A stretch of 64,000 nucleotides of DNA from Mycobacterium sp. 050128. Lineage in GTDB: Bacteria > Actinomycetota > Actinomycetes > Mycobacteriales > Mycobacteriaceae. The stretch lies in NCBI RefSeq assembly GCF_036409155.1, contig NZ_JAZGLW010000005.1, forward strand, positions 1 to 64,000. Reading direction: 5' to 3'. The notes below the pieces were generated by a model. That model searched no databases, was not told where the DNA came from, and saw nothing but the letters and a program-made list of their open reading frames with translations. Shown here piece by piece: positions 26,698 through 35,758 of the stretch. A program made the translations under genes and the position numbers. Each line of letters opens with the position of its first letter. Position 1 is the first letter of the stretch.

Positions 26698-28326
26698 ATG
26701 GCCAACCCGCGAGCCGGTCAGCCGGCCCAGCCCGAAGACCTCGTCGACCTATCTCATTTAGTCACGGCGTACTACACCATCCAACCCGACCCCGACGACG
26801 TGGCGCAGCAGGTGGCCTTTGGTACGTCCGGTCACCGCGGCTCGGCCCTGGGTGGCGCGTTCAACGAAGCCCACATCGTGGCGATCACCCAGGCGATCGT
26901 CGAGTACCGGGCCGCGCACGGCACCACCGGCCCATTGTTCATCGGCCGCGACACCCACGGCCTCTCCGAGCCGGCGTGGGTGTCGGCGCTCGAGGTGCTG
27001 GCCGCCAACGACGTGGTCGCCATGATCGACTCGGCCGACCGCTACACGCCGACTCCGGCGGTCAGCCACGCCATCCTCAGCTACAACCGCGGCCGCACCG
27101 ATGCGCTGGCCGACGGGATCGTTGTGACGCCGTCGCACAACCCGCCGTACGACGGCGGTTTCAAGTACAACCCACCCAACGGCGGCCCGGCGGATACCGA
27201 TGCGACGAACGCAATTGCCAAGCGCGCCAACGAGATTCTTCGTAGCGGCGAGGGAGTCAAGCGGGTACCGCTAGCAGGCGCGCTGCAGAGCACCCAACGC
27301 CACGACTATATGGACGCCTACGTCGCCGACCTGCCGAACGTGGTCGATCTCAACGTTATTCGTAAGGCGGGCATACGGATTGGGGCCGACCCGCTGGGCG
27401 GGGCCAGCGTGGACTACTGGGCCGCCATCGCCGAACGGCACAATCTCGACCTGACCGTGGTCAATCCGCTCGTCGACGCGACGTGGCGGTTCATGACGCT
27501 CGACCACGACGGCAAGATCCGGATGGATTGCAGCTCGCCGAATGCGATGGCCGGGCTGATCGCCAACCGGGACCGCTTCCAGATCGCCACCGGCAATGAC
27601 GCCGACTCGGACCGCCACGGCATCGTCACTCCCGACGCGGGGCTGATGAACCCCAACCACTATCTGGCCGCGGCCATCGACTACCTCTACACCCATCGGC
27701 CGTCCTGGCCGGCGGGCATCGCGGTCGGCAAGACCGCGGTCAGCTCGTCGATCATCGACCGGGTGGTCGCGGGCATCGAGCGCAAACTTGTCGAAGTGCC
27801 GGTCGGATTCAAGTGGTTCGTCGACGGCCTGATCGGCGGGACCATCGGCTTCGGCGGCGAGGAATCGGCCGGGGCGTCATTCCTGCGGCGCGACGGATCG
27901 GTGTGGACCACCGACAAGGACGGCATCATCCTGGCGCTGTTGGCTTCCGAGATCTTGGCCGTCACCGGATCCACGCCTTCGCAGCGATATCAGGCGCTGG
28001 CCGACAAGTACGGCACGCCGTTCTACGCCCGGGTCGACGAACCGGCCAACCGCGAGCAGAAGGCCCGGCTGGCCAAGCTTTCGGCTGACGAGGTGACCGC
28101 GACGGAGTTGGCGGGGGAGCCGATCACCGCCAAGCTGACCGCCGCCCCCGGAAATGGCGCCGCACTCGGCGGGCTGAAGGTGACGACGGCCAATGCGTGG
28201 TTTGCTGCACGCCCTTCAGGCACCGAAGACGTCTACAAGATCTACGCCGAATCCTTCAACGGCCCCGAGCATTTGGCCGAGGTGCAGGAAACTGCGCGAG
28301 AGGTAGTTAATAAAGTCATCGGGTGA
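26698..28326 (+). CDS. pgm: Phosphoglucomutase (alpha-D-glucose phosphate-specific)
   Basis: 542 residues of the alpha-phosphohexomutase family, interconverting glucose-1-phosphate and glucose-6-phosphate for glycogen, trehalose and cell-wall precursor synthesis. Motifs in order: FGTSGHRGS near the N-terminus, the phosphoserine loop TPSHNPP with S146, the metal loop [10 protein letters not shown], sugar-binding GGEESAGAS, and the phosphate-binding [12 protein letters not shown]. It is full length. The stop overlaps the following MFS gene start (GTGA), so the two are coupled. Confidence 0.96.
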   Translation: MANPRAGQPAQPEDLVDLSHLVTAYYTIQPDPDDVAQQVAFGTSGHRGSALGGAFNEAHIVAITQAIVEYRAAHGTTGPLFIGRDTHGLSEPAWVSALEVLAANDVVAMIDSADRYTPTPAVSHAILSYNRGRTDALADGIVVTPSHNPPYDGGFKYNPPNGGPADTDATNAIAKRANEILRSGEGVKRVPLAGALQSTQRHDYMDAYVADLPNVVDLNVIRKAGIRIGADPLGGASVDYWAAIAERHNLDLTVVNPLVDATWRFMTLDHDGKIRMDCSSPNAMAGLIANRDRFQIATGNDADSDRHGIVTPDAGLMNPNHYLAAAIDYLYTHRPSWPAGIAVGKTAVSSSIIDRVVAGIERKLVEVPVGFKWFVDGLIGGTIGFGGEESAGASFLRRDGSVWTTDKDGIILALLASEILAVTGSTPSQRYQALADKYGTPFYARVDEPANREQKARLAKLSADEVTATELAGEPITAKLTAAPGNGAALGGLKVTTANAWFAARPSGTEDVYKIYAESFNGPEHLAEVQETAREVVNKVIG

Positions 28327-29576
28327 CCTTTACCCTCTGTCGTGCCCGCCCGGGGGGGCGCGGGTCCCGTTCAGCTCGTTTGCCGCGCGAAGTTTGGATT
28401 CTGAGCTGGGCGAATATCATGATCGCGCTGGGTTATGGCGTTGTCTCACCGGCGCTGCCGACCTTTGCACGAACCTTTGGGGTGAGCATCAAGGCGGTGA
28501 CTTTCCTGATCACCGCCTTTTCGTTGGCCCGATTGTGTTTCGCGCCGGTAAGCGGGTTACTGGCACAGCGGTTGGGTGAGCGACGCATCTATATCGTTGG
28601 TTTGCTGATCGTGGCCTTGTCCACCGCCGCGTGTGCGTTTTCCCAGACTTACGGGCAGCTGCTGCTTTTCCGTGTTCTCAGCGGCCTCGGGTCGACAATG
28701 TTTTATGTCTCGGCGCTGGGGCTGATGATCCACATCAGCCCGGCCGACGCGCGCGGACGCATCGCGGGCGTGTTCACCACCTCATTCATGATCGGTGCCG
28801 TCGCTGGCCCCGCGGTCGGCGGCCTGGCGGCGGGCTGGGGGCTGACCGCTCCGTTTGTCGTCTACGGCGCCGCCCTGCTGGGTGTGGCGGTGGTGCTGTT
28901 CTACAGCCTGCGCAATTCGGAGCTGGCCGCGCCGCCGCCGCCGACGCGATCGACGGTGACGATGCGAGAGGCGCTGCGGGTTCGTGCGTACCGGTCGGCG
29001 CTGCTGTCCAATTTCGCGACGGGCTGGTCTGCGTTCGGGCTGCGCATCGCGCTGGTCCCGCTGTTCGTCTCCGACGTGATGCACCGCAGCGTCGGCGTCA
29101 TCGGCGCGGTGCTCGCGGCGTTCGCCGCCGGTAACGCCCTGGCCGTCGTCCCCAGCGGCTACCTGTCCGACCGAATGGGCCGGCGCATGTTGTTGATCGT
29201 CGGCCTGACGGCATCCGGCGCGGCGACGGTCTGGCTGGGTTTCGCGTCTTCGTTGCCGGTATTTCTGATCGTCGCGGGCGTGTCCGGAGCGACGACGGGC
29301 ATCTTCATGTCGCCGCTACAGGCCGCGGTCGCCGACATCCTGGGCAGCGAGGCCCGCGCGGGCCTTCCGGTGGCAGCGATTCAGATGGTGACGGATCTGG
29401 GCGCGATCGTTGGGTCCATGGCGGTCGGTTGGGTGGCTGAGCAGCTGAACTTCGGCTGGGGCTTCACCATCAGCGGGATTGTGCTGCTGATCGCGGCGGT
29501 CGGCTGGGTGGTGGCGCCCGAAACGCGGCCGGTGCTGGATCTCTTGCCGGCTGAGCCCGAGCTCGATGCTGCCTGA
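28323..29576 (+). CDS. Major facilitator superfamily transporter
   Basis: 417 residues with 12 predicted helices. The MFS loop 2-3 motif is [11 protein letters not shown] and the loop 8-9 counterpart is [10 protein letters not shown]. It most resembles drug:H+ antiporter (DHA1) multidrug efflux proteins of actinobacteria. The substrate is unknown. GTG 28323 overlaps the pgm stop. The N-terminus crosses a seven-G run near 28350, a place where the frame should be checked. The gene ends 54 bp before the tRNA-Ala used by the integrated element. Confidence 0.9.
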   Translation: MTFTLCRARPGGRGSRSARLPREVWILSWANIMIALGYGVVSPALPTFARTFGVSIKAVTFLITAFSLARLCFAPVSGLLAQRLGERRIYIVGLLIVALSTAACAFSQTYGQLLLFRVLSGLGSTMFYVSALGLMIHISPADARGRIAGVFTTSFMIGAVAGPAVGGLAAGWGLTAPFVVYGAALLGVAVVLFYSLRNSELAAPPPPTRSTVTMREALRVRAYRSALLSNFATGWSAFGLRIALVPLFVSDVMHRSVGVIGAVLAAFAAGNALAVVPSGYLSDRMGRRMLLIVGLTASGAATVWLGFASSLPVFLIVAGVSGATTGIFMSPLQAAVADILGSEARAGLPVAAIQMVTDLGAIVGSMAVGWVAEQLNFGWGFTISGIVLLIAAVGWVVAPETRPVLDLLPAEPELDAA

Positions 29577-29629
29577 CCAGCAACTTTGATGGACAGTGGC
29601 CAGTGGTGTAGCTTCGATTGGCACGACTT

Positions 29630-29702
29630 GGGGCTATGGCGCAGTTGGTAGCGCACCACACTGGCAGTGTGGGGGTCAGGGGTTCGAATCCCCTTAGCTC
29701 CA
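29630..29702 (+). tRNA. tRNA-Ala (anticodon GGC)
   Basis: A 73-nt cloverleaf. The acceptor GGGGCTA pairs with TAGCTCC (one G-T). The D arm is GCGC-AGTTGGTA-GCGC, the anticodon stem CCACA/TGTGG has loop CTGGCAG and anticodon GGC, and the T arm is AGGGG-TTCGAAT-CCCCT. The discriminator is A and CCA is not encoded (ACC follows). Its 3' half is the attachment site for the 22-kb element; the tRNA itself stays intact because the crossover repeat restores the 3' end. Confidence 0.95.
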
Positions 29703-29704
29703 CC
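29677..29704 (+). repeat. attL, 28-bp core repeat
   Basis: The repeat begins CAGGGGTTCGAAT and ends TTAGCTCCACC, identical to 51875-51902 over 28 bp. It covers the T arm and acceptor strand of tRNA-Ala. This is the left junction of the integrated element. Confidence 0.93.
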
Positions 29705-29792
29705 GGTATAACTGCAGTTCAAAGCATCAAAAGTGCCTCGCACGAGGTTCACGTCAAGATTCCCGTCAAGATTCGGCGTAGCATGCGCTGCT

Positions 29793-30929
29793 ATGGCGTC
29801 AATTCGGGAGCGGGATCGCAAGGACGGATCTCGTTACTGGGCAGTGCTTTACACACTCAACGGCAAGCAGACATCCAGCAGCTTCAACGACCAGGGGGAA
29901 GCGCTGGACTTCCAGAACTTGGCCAACCGGCTTGGCCCGGCCAAGGCCATCGAGGTCTGGCGCACCAGGCAGCAGACCGACGGCGGTCATACGGTGGGCA
30001 GCTGGTGCAGCCACTACATAGAGCACCTCACTGGCGTGAACCAGGCGACTCGAACCAAGTACCGCGCCTATGTCACCAACGACATCGCACCGTCCGCCAT
30101 CGGGCCGCTGCCGCTGTCGACATTGGGCAATCATGACGTCGCCGCCTGGCTCAACGCCCTCACGGGGTCGGCCAAAACGGCTGCGAACAAGCACGGTTTC
30201 CTCGCCGGTGCCCTCAATGCCGCGATGCGGGCCAGGCACATCACAGCCAATCCTTGCGACGGCAACCGCCTTCGCCGCGACGAGCCCACTGAGATGGTCT
30301 TCCTGACCCAACATGAGTTTGGGCTGCTGCTGTCATCGGTGACGGAGCCCTGGCAGCCCTTGGTGGAGTTCTTGGTTGCCAGCGGTGCTCGGTGGGGCGA
30401 AGCGTCAGCTTTGAAGCCCACCGACATCAACGTGGCTGAGGGCACCGTCGACATCAAGCGTGCCTGGCGCTACGTCTCAGGCGAGGGCTATCAGCTCGGA
30501 CCGACCAAGACCAGACGGAGCACCAGGACTATTGACGTGTCCACGTCCACCTTGTCCAAGCTGGATCTGTCGGGGGAGTGGGTCTTCACCAATAGCGGTC
30601 GGGGCGGACGCGGGGCCGATGGCCCGGTGCGAGCCCACAACTTCAATCCCAACGTCTGGGTGCCTGCCGTGGGTCGGGCCAGAGACGGCGGCCTGATCAA
30701 GAGGCCGAGGGTGCACGACTTAAGGCACACCAACGCCAGCTGGCTCATCCAGGCCAGTGTCCCGCTCCCGGTGATTCAGCGGCACCTCGGCCACGAAAGC
30801 ATCCAGACGACGGTAGATAGGTACGGGCACCTGGATCGTCGGTCATCTCGCGTGATCGCCGAGGTGGTCGGCAAGGCTCTCAAGCCGAAGGAAGCTCAAG
30901 CGGCTGTGAAAAGGCCTCTTATCAACTAA
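29793..30929 (+). CDS. int: Tyrosine recombinase / integrase
   Basis: 378 residues from ATG 29793. The N-terminal arm-binding region (ERDRKDGSRYWAVLYTLNGK) and a SAM-like core-binding domain (about 65-155) precede the catalytic domain. The tetrad is visible: Arg in SGARWGEA, HDLRHT, HLGHES and the nucleophile Tyr344 in VDRYGHL. It would integrate and excise the element at tRNA-Ala. An upstream in-frame ATG at 29733 would add 20 residues, but they overlap the att region and lack a ribosome site. Confidence 0.95.
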   Translation: MASIRERDRKDGSRYWAVLYTLNGKQTSSSFNDQGEALDFQNLANRLGPAKAIEVWRTRQQTDGGHTVGSWCSHYIEHLTGVNQATRTKYRAYVTNDIAPSAIGPLPLSTLGNHDVAAWLNALTGSAKTAANKHGFLAGALNAAMRARHITANPCDGNRLRRDEPTEMVFLTQHEFGLLLSSVTEPWQPLVEFLVASGARWGEASALKPTDINVAEGTVDIKRAWRYVSGEGYQLGPTKTRRSTRTIDVSTSTLSKLDLSGEWVFTNSGRGGRGADGPVRAHNFNPNVWVPAVGRARDGGLIKRPRVHDLRHTNASWLIQASVPLPVIQRHLGHESIQTTVDRYGHLDRRSSRVIAEVVGKALKPKEAQAAVKRPLIN

Positions 30930-31143
30930 CTCTCACCGCTCACCTTGGCAACGAACATGTTTGGTACCGAAGCCAGCTTAGACGACACCTACGGGCTAGT
31001 ACTGGTAATGTAAATGACGCACTGGAGCACTACGTGGACCGAAGACCTTGCGCTCCACCCGCCAGTGCCCGCTAACGCACGCGCCGCGCGACACGAGACA
31101 ACTCGCGCCTCTAGTTCACACTTGATGTGCTGGAAGGTGCGCC

Positions 31144-31437
31144 GTGTCTACGGATTCCGATTCCCCTCTTGTCTTCTACCTCCCAATAGCGGCTCCAATG
31201 CTGGGCGTCACCGAGAAGTGGCTCGGAACGCAGCTGCGATCCGGTCGTTTTCGTGCCCGCAAGATCGGGCGACGCTGGGCTTTCACTCAGAGTGACCTCA
31301 ACGAAATCATTAGGCAGTGTGCTGTAGGGCCTCCCGAGCCTGCGCCCTCCCCTGATTCCGTCAATCCTGCAGTCCGCCGAGTCACTTCGATGACCCCGAC
31401 GACGGCCCGACGGATGTGCCGGGGTGATCAGTCATGA
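31144..31437 (+). CDS. Excisionase-like HTH (MerR/HTH_17) protein
   Basis: 97 residues from GTG 31144. Residues 10-55 form a winged-helix of the excisionase family: PIAAPMLGVTEKWLGTQLR, then RKIGRRWAFTQSDLNEII, the usual 'x-R-x-G-R-x-W-x-F' wing. The C-terminal tail is disordered. It is placed next to the integrase, so a directionality factor is the natural reading; a transcription factor role is the alternative. Its stop overlaps the next start (ATGA). Confidence 0.8.
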   Translation: MSTDSDSPLVFYLPIAAPMLGVTEKWLGTQLRSGRFRARKIGRRWAFTQSDLNEIIRQCAVGPPEPAPSPDSVNPAVRRVTSMTPTTARRMCRGDQS

Positions 31438-31619
31438 ACGTCCTTAGCGGTCAATGCTGCCTCAGCTACGAGAGCGCGGACCCAGTGCTTCCGGAAGTGG
31501 GGCGCTCCACAGGTGTCCTCCACAGTCTGCCCTTCGACTACTACTCCGGGCCGCAGTTTCCCGAAGCAGACGATTCAGTGGACGTTGAGCTGTGCGAGAT
31601 GGATTGGTGGATTCGATGA
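31434..31619 (+). CDS. Small acidic protein of unknown function
   Basis: 61 residues, acidic at the C-terminus (EADDSVDVELCEMDWWIR). The start overlaps the excisionase-like gene by ATGA and its own stop overlaps the next start in the same way, so it lies in a chain of coupled genes. That linkage is the main support for it being real. No family is recognised. Confidence 0.55.
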   Translation: MNVLSGQCCLSYESADPVLPEVGRSTGVLHSLPFDYYSGPQFPEADDSVDVELCEMDWWIR

Positions 31620-31930
31620 TGCACCGGGTGCGCCTCACGGGGCGGATGACCGATGCGAACTTCAGGCCGAGCACCACCCTGTCGGAGTGCGCCACGGGCG
31701 GCTTCGCTCTTCGGTGGCAATGCACCTGTGCCGGATGTCTGGGCCAGATTCACAAGGGTGATCGGGCGCATTACGTTGACAACGTAATCTGCCACATCGG
31801 CTGCAGGCCTGCCTCGCGATTCCGGGCGGAGGCCAAAACCAAGCAACCTCAGGCATTTACGCAAAGCGGCAAGCGCGAGCCGTCGCTGTGCGCCCAGTGT
31901 TTCACCTACCACGCGGGGGAGTGCCTGTGA
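31616..31930 (+). CDS. Small cysteine-rich, probably zinc-binding protein
   Basis: 104 residues starting at ATG 31616, coupled to the previous gene. Paired cysteines CTCAGCLG, IGC and C-terminal CAQCFTYHAGEC suggest one or two zinc ribbons. Similar Cys-rich small proteins occur in early regions of mycobacteriophages and prophages. No enzymatic motif is seen. It is followed by a hairpin at 31952-31973. Confidence 0.65.
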   Translation: MMHRVRLTGRMTDANFRPSTTLSECATGGFALRWQCTCAGCLGQIHKGDRAHYVDNVICHIGCRPASRFRAEAKTKQPQAFTQSGKREPSLCAQCFTYHAGECL

Positions 31931-31951
31931 TGCTGCCCGAATAAAGAGCAA

Positions 31952-31973
31952 GGCCCCCGCGTCAACGGAGGCC
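31952..31973 (+). terminator. Candidate terminator hairpin
   Basis: The 8-bp arms GGCCCCCG and CGGAGGCC (one mismatch) flank loop CGTCAA. There is no U-tract, which is common for actinobacterial terminators. It is placed 21 bp after the small Cys-rich gene and before the next operon. Confidence 0.5.
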
Positions 31974-32057
31974 CCGGACTGAGTGCTATTTCCCACTTCC
32001 CTCACGAAGTGAGACCCACAGAAGATCAACCCATACTCAACCAACCATGAAAGGTTA

Positions 32058-32915
32058 ATGCCAATGATAACAACCAAATCCGACAACTGCACGATTCCAC
32101 CGTGGGTGCAAGATGTCATCGCTAACGGCATTGAGATGTCCGACGACCGCCGTCCCCTATTCAACGTGACTGTGGCAGTGATGATGTCCCTTGTCGCACG
32201 GGGCTGGACTGAGAACGACATCCGCAACCTGCTGCAGGATGGGGTCAAAGACGGCAAGCCGAAGCCCTCCACCGGGCTCTGGAAACAGATCACCAAACGG
32301 CGTGGCCGCAAGATCTCCTTCCACACCTACGACCAGTTCCTCAGCAGAGCCTGGGGCTGGGCGCAGGACAATGTCGCCAAGGGTAAGTCCCCGAACCCCA
32401 AGCGGGAGTCAGACATCCTGGGTTTAGCCAAGGACTGGGAGCAAGCCACCGGCGGGTTGTGGGAACTGACCGGCACCGAACTCAAGGTACTTAACTACGT
32501 GATCAGCGCGACCAAGAGCCGTCGCTTCCTCTATGTCACCTGCCCGGTGCGTGGTGTTGCCGATCACTGTGGCATTTCAGTGAAGGGAGCTTGGGAAGCC
32601 CTAACCTCCCTGCGTAAGAAGGAGTTCGTCGTATGCCGAAGCAGAGGGCAATGGAAAGGCAAGTGGAAGGGTAAAACAAACGACAACGGTGCTAAAGCGG
32701 CCATCTACCGTCTGTCGGACGTAGGGCACTTTATCAAACCTGCTCTGGGAGCTTTGACGCTATCACACCAAAACACTTGTGACCAGCCCACTTCCAATCC
32801 AATAACACCCCTAATTAGACATACAAGTCCTGCTCTGGGAGCAGGTATGTCCAAGAAGAACCCTTATCAGCCAACAGGTTTCAGTAAAGACGGTCCACCA
32901 GGATCGATCCTATGA
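32058..32915 (+). CDS. Winged-helix DNA-binding protein, possible replication or regulatory protein of the element
   Basis: 285 residues. The N-terminal half is helical (residues 10-130) with the repeated pattern WTENDIRNLLQDG / FLSRAWGWAQDNV that is seen in helicase-loader or replication proteins of actinobacterial elements. The middle (about 145-225) is a winged helix (LTGTELKVLNYVI, then RGVADHCGISVKGAWEALTSLRKKEFV) ending in a basic GKWKGKT wing. The C-terminal 60 residues are low-complexity and repeat PALGAL / SPALGAG. Replication initiation or copy control is possible; a repressor role is the alternative. Confidence 0.7.
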   Translation: MPMITTKSDNCTIPPWVQDVIANGIEMSDDRRPLFNVTVAVMMSLVARGWTENDIRNLLQDGVKDGKPKPSTGLWKQITKRRGRKISFHTYDQFLSRAWGWAQDNVAKGKSPNPKRESDILGLAKDWEQATGGLWELTGTELKVLNYVISATKSRRFLYVTCPVRGVADHCGISVKGAWEALTSLRKKEFVVCRSRGQWKGKWKGKTNDNGAKAAIYRLSDVGHFIKPALGALTLSHQNTCDQPTSNPITPLIRHTSPALGAGMSKKNPYQPTGFSKDGPPGSIL

Positions 32916-33149
32916 CCACACGGTCGGGTAGACTGACGACTAGATCAGCATCACTACTAGCAGCCATCCACTCGGGCTTAGCTCAATAGATGTCTCTGGC
33001 ATGTGCGATAATGTAAGAGCGACAATTGAATCGGCGGGCCATGCATCTTATCGGTAGTTGCGACGAGCGTGTGTAGGTGTTGGTGCTGGCGGTTCTTGCG
33101 CCCACCGGCACGTAGGTAGCTGCCAAGGTGATGGCACAGCAGTGGATCG

Positions 33150-33488
33150 TTACGCGCTGGCCAAGTCAAGTGAGGAGCCTCGGATGTCTTGCCATGGCGT
33201 GAAAGTCGCCGCTAGGCGCGGACGGATGACCGGCTGGGATCTCAGGGCTCTGCCTATAGAGATTTTGAAATCACCTGAACCAAAGCTCAATTCCGAATCG
33301 ACGGTGGATGTGACATCAGCAGGCACATTCGCGTAGTCATCGGTTGTGGTGACGCTGAGCCCCGCGAAAGCCTCCATGAAATCTGCAGTGATGCCGCCAA
33401 GAAGGCCTGTAGTACGGCTGTAGCGAATTGTCAAACAACAGTGATTTGTCCGGGCTTGCCCGCTCCGGTAGCAGGGGAGCTTGCCCAC
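33150..33488 (-). CDS. Hypothetical protein, weak
   Basis: 112 codons open from ATG 33488. The central stretch ADFMEAFAGLSVTTTDDY followed by VDSELSFGSGDFKI looks protein-like, but the first 30 residues do not and no family is recognised. It lies divergent from the DUF6308 gene. The remaining part of the 657-bp gap between 32916 and 33572 shows only AT-rich sequence and no supported gene on either strand. Confidence 0.3.
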   Translation of the reverse strand: MGKLPCYRSGQARTNHCCLTIRYSRTTGLLGGITADFMEAFAGLSVTTTDDYANVPADVTSTVDSELSFGSGDFKISIGRALRSQPVIRPRLAATFTPWQDIRGSSLDLASA

Positions 33489-33572
33489 AGCGTCGCAATC
33501 ACACGACCATGTGATGTGTCAGTTGCGGCTGCTAGGGTGCGCGGCATCGAGGGATCGTAGGGGAGTGTCGGA

Positions 33573-34232
33573 TTGAACGAGCGACAGAGCTACCCAGAAT
33601 GGCGACAGTCATGGCCAGACCTAATTGTTCGAACCCAGACGGACGCTGCTGTTGACCGTCTGCAGCGGTATTACGAGGTCGACGATAAGGGTCGACCACG
33701 CTTCACGGGATCGCGCTTCGAGGAGATGGCGGCACTCAACACTGATCCGAACACCTTGGGGCCAGCCGATTTCCTAGCGGTCAGCATGCTCAGCGTCAAC
33801 GTTTCGGCAGAGGCGGCGATAAGGTTACTTGGCCGCGATGCCGCGCTCATTAGTGAGCTGCTCGGTCAGCTCCCCGTCGATGTCGACATTGTCGATGTCG
33901 ACCCGCACGTACTTCGCGGCGATTCGCCAGCTGGACGCCTTTGGGATGTCTTGAGGCAAGCTCGCGACGGCCTCGGCCCTACGACCACGAGCAAGCTGTT
34001 GGCGGCCAAGCGACCCCGGCTACTGCCAATCTGGGACAGCTTTGTCGCCGAAGCTACCGGGCTCGGAACCGTTGGCAGCTGGTGGAAATTTCAATACGTC
34101 CTCAACGACGATGCTCGGTCGGTGTGGAACTGGCTAGGTCAACTACGCGCACTTGCGTCCAATGTGCCGGATTCAATCCCGGAACTACGCATCCTCGATG
34201 TTCTGCTCTGGATGTCGGTCGAGGATGGCTAA
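33573..34232 (+). CDS. DUF6308 family protein
   Basis: 219 residues from TTG 33573. It matches the actinobacterial DUF6308 layout: FTGSRFEEMA near residue 45, ADFLAVSMLSVNV, a central SPAGRLWDVLRQARDGLG, and a helix-hairpin-helix-like TTTSKLLAAKRPRLLPIWDSFV. It ends with ILDVLLWM. The LLAAKRPRLxPxxDS segment recalls a DNA-glycosylase-like HhH fold. Function is unknown. It is frequent in mobile or variable regions of actinobacteria. Confidence 0.8.
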   Translation: MNERQSYPEWRQSWPDLIVRTQTDAAVDRLQRYYEVDDKGRPRFTGSRFEEMAALNTDPNTLGPADFLAVSMLSVNVSAEAAIRLLGRDAALISELLGQLPVDVDIVDVDPHVLRGDSPAGRLWDVLRQARDGLGPTTTSKLLAAKRPRLLPIWDSFVAEATGLGTVGSWWKFQYVLNDDARSVWNWLGQLRALASNVPDSIPELRILDVLLWMSVEDG

Positions 34233-34342
34233 AGACCATCTCGGGAGCTTGGTTCGTCGGGTAGAGACAACAACACGGGCGAGCAATTGTCCTGCGCCGA
34301 GACTTAGGGAACGACTGTGCGCGACCTGCGCGAGTGGATACC

Positions 34343-34606
34343 TCAGTGTTGCTCTGTTGGTGGTGAAGGCAATCCGCTGACGAGTTCTCCGGCATCGATG
34401 TCGAGCCCGTCAGCAATCTTGATAATGGTCTCTAACCGTAGGCTGCGCTGGCCGCGCTCGACCTTGCCCAGCTGTGTCCAGTGAATGCCGCAACGCACAG
34501 CGGCTGCTTCCTGGCTGAGTTCAAGCGCCAGCCGACGGTCACGGACCCGTTCACCGAAGGCGCGGGTGGTCTCGTTAAGCGGTGGCTTTGGTCGGTCGTC
34601 TGGCAC
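34343..34606 (-). CDS. XRE-family transcriptional repressor
   Basis: About 87 residues with a Cro/C1 helix-turn-helix: GERVRDRRLALELSQEAAA, RCGIHWTQLGKVERG, then RSLRLETIIKIADGLDID. It has the form of a phage or element repressor. GTG 34606 is proposed; further in-frame starts exist up to 34780. It reads away from the divergent secreted-protein operon promoter at 34665, so it may control that promoter. A TACACT on the minus strand just upstream could be its own -10. Confidence 0.85.
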   Translation of the reverse strand: MPDDRPKPPLNETTRAFGERVRDRRLALELSQEAAAVRCGIHWTQLGKVERGQRSLRLETIIKIADGLDIDAGELVSGLPSPPTEQH

Positions 34607-34664
34607 GAGGGCAACCACATACGGCCCACGTGGAATCGACCAGAGTGCAGTGTACGCATGCACA

Positions 34665-34693
34665 TTGACCCCATGTGTAAGCGGCCTTAGACT
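34665..34693 (+). promoter_or_regulatory. SigA-type promoter for the secreted-protein/kinase segment
   Basis: TTGACC (34665-34670), a 17-bp spacer and TAGACT (34688-34693) form a good -35/-10 pair on the plus strand. It directs transcription toward the gene starting at 34704 or 34767. It lies between the divergent repressor and that gene. Confidence 0.5.
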
Positions 34694-34766
34694 TACTCGG
34701 CTAATGACAGCTGGCAAAGCCGTCACCGAAGTTGGCCTGCCACGCACCGAGCGTCGGAGGGTGTGT

Positions 34767-35177
34767 ATGGCGACAATCAAGACCCTCGCCCCGATAGTCC
34801 TATTGGGCGGAGTTCTAACCTCAGTTGCCTGCGCGACTGCACGGGCCGATTACACCGCAGCTGAGCAAACCTACTTGTCTATGCTGCGCGATCCGAGCAG
34901 CGGCGGCGATAAATTCAGCGCCACAGACGCCATCCCTGCTAGCACTCTTAGTGACTCTGCTGCCGTGTCTCGGGGCTACCAGGCTTGTCGTGAGGCAAAG
35001 GCGCGGATCGCTCCGCTACAGCAGACATTCGAAAACCAGGGCGGAACACCAGCGAACTCTTACAGGCAAGCGGAAATCGCTGTAGTCATGGATTACAACT
35101 TGTCGCCAATACCTGGTCTGACTGGCCATCAATCCGAGTGGCTGGTTGTCGTCGCACTCGCCCATATTCCGTGCTGA
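34767..35177 (+). CDS. Secreted DUF732-like protein
   Basis: 136 residues from ATG 34767, fixed by GGAGG 9 bases before it. A signal peptide of about 27 residues (ATIKTLAPIVLLGGVLTSVA, cleavage after ARA) is followed by a helical domain with YLSMLRDP, a central YQACREAK cysteine and a C-terminal HIPC cysteine. This is the size and cysteine spacing of DUF732 proteins. An in-frame ATG at 34704 would add an unlikely polar extension before the signal peptide. Confidence 0.7.
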   Translation: MATIKTLAPIVLLGGVLTSVACATARADYTAAEQTYLSMLRDPSSGGDKFSATDAIPASTLSDSAAVSRGYQACREAKARIAPLQQTFENQGGTPANSYRQAEIAVVMDYNLSPIPGLTGHQSEWLVVVALAHIPC

Positions 35178-35238
35178 GGACTCAGGTATGACACCTTCCG
35201 TCCCTACGTCAGGTATCTGATCTCGAAGGGAGAACACT

Positions 35239-35577
35239 TTGCGACTCGGGCAATTACAAACCACTGTTGCCGTACTCGCTATTTGGTGGGTCGCTGCTGC
35301 GACGATGGCATCCTCTGCGGTCGCAACTCCTGCCCACATCCAACCGCCGTTGGGGCCACAGGCGGGTCAGTCGTGCAGTGACCCGCTCCGGTTGGCGTAC
35401 GACTCCTCGGGCCAAGCGGTGGTTTGCACCCGTGCTGGTACCTGGGTCCCGTCCGTGATGCCTTCAACGGTCCATCTACTGGGCTCACCGTGCTCTCCCT
35501 TCGATCCGGTGGCCAAAACGCCTGATGACCACCTGATCGGGTGTCAATCGGGGCTGTGGACGCTGTACCACCCATGA
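35239..35577 (+). CDS. Small secreted protein, unknown
   Basis: 112 residues from TTG 35239 after a GAAGGGAGAA ribosome site. A signal peptide spans residues 1-29 (cleavage near SSAVA). Mature part: four cysteines in two pairs (SCSDPLRL...VVCTRAG and SPCSPFD...IGCQSGLW), so a disulfide-bonded extracytoplasmic domain with two similar halves each ending in G-x-W. No family is recognised. It lies between the DUF732-like protein and the kinase. Confidence 0.65.
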   Translation: MRLGQLQTTVAVLAIWWVAAATMASSAVATPAHIQPPLGPQAGQSCSDPLRLAYDSSGQAVVCTRAGTWVPSVMPSTVHLLGSPCSPFDPVAKTPDDHLIGCQSGLWTLYHP

Positions 35578-35758
35578 CGAAAGTCATCCGAGGAAGACCA
35601 GTACCGATACCTAAGGGACGGAACATCATCCGGTCAGTAAAGCTTCTACTTCGATCCAGCCACATGTAAGCGGTGAAGACAGCAATGTTTCAGAGGCTAA
35701 GGGCTAAGAGGCCAATGGCAGCATCTGCTGTGCTGCTTGAAGATTCGGGCTTGGCGTA

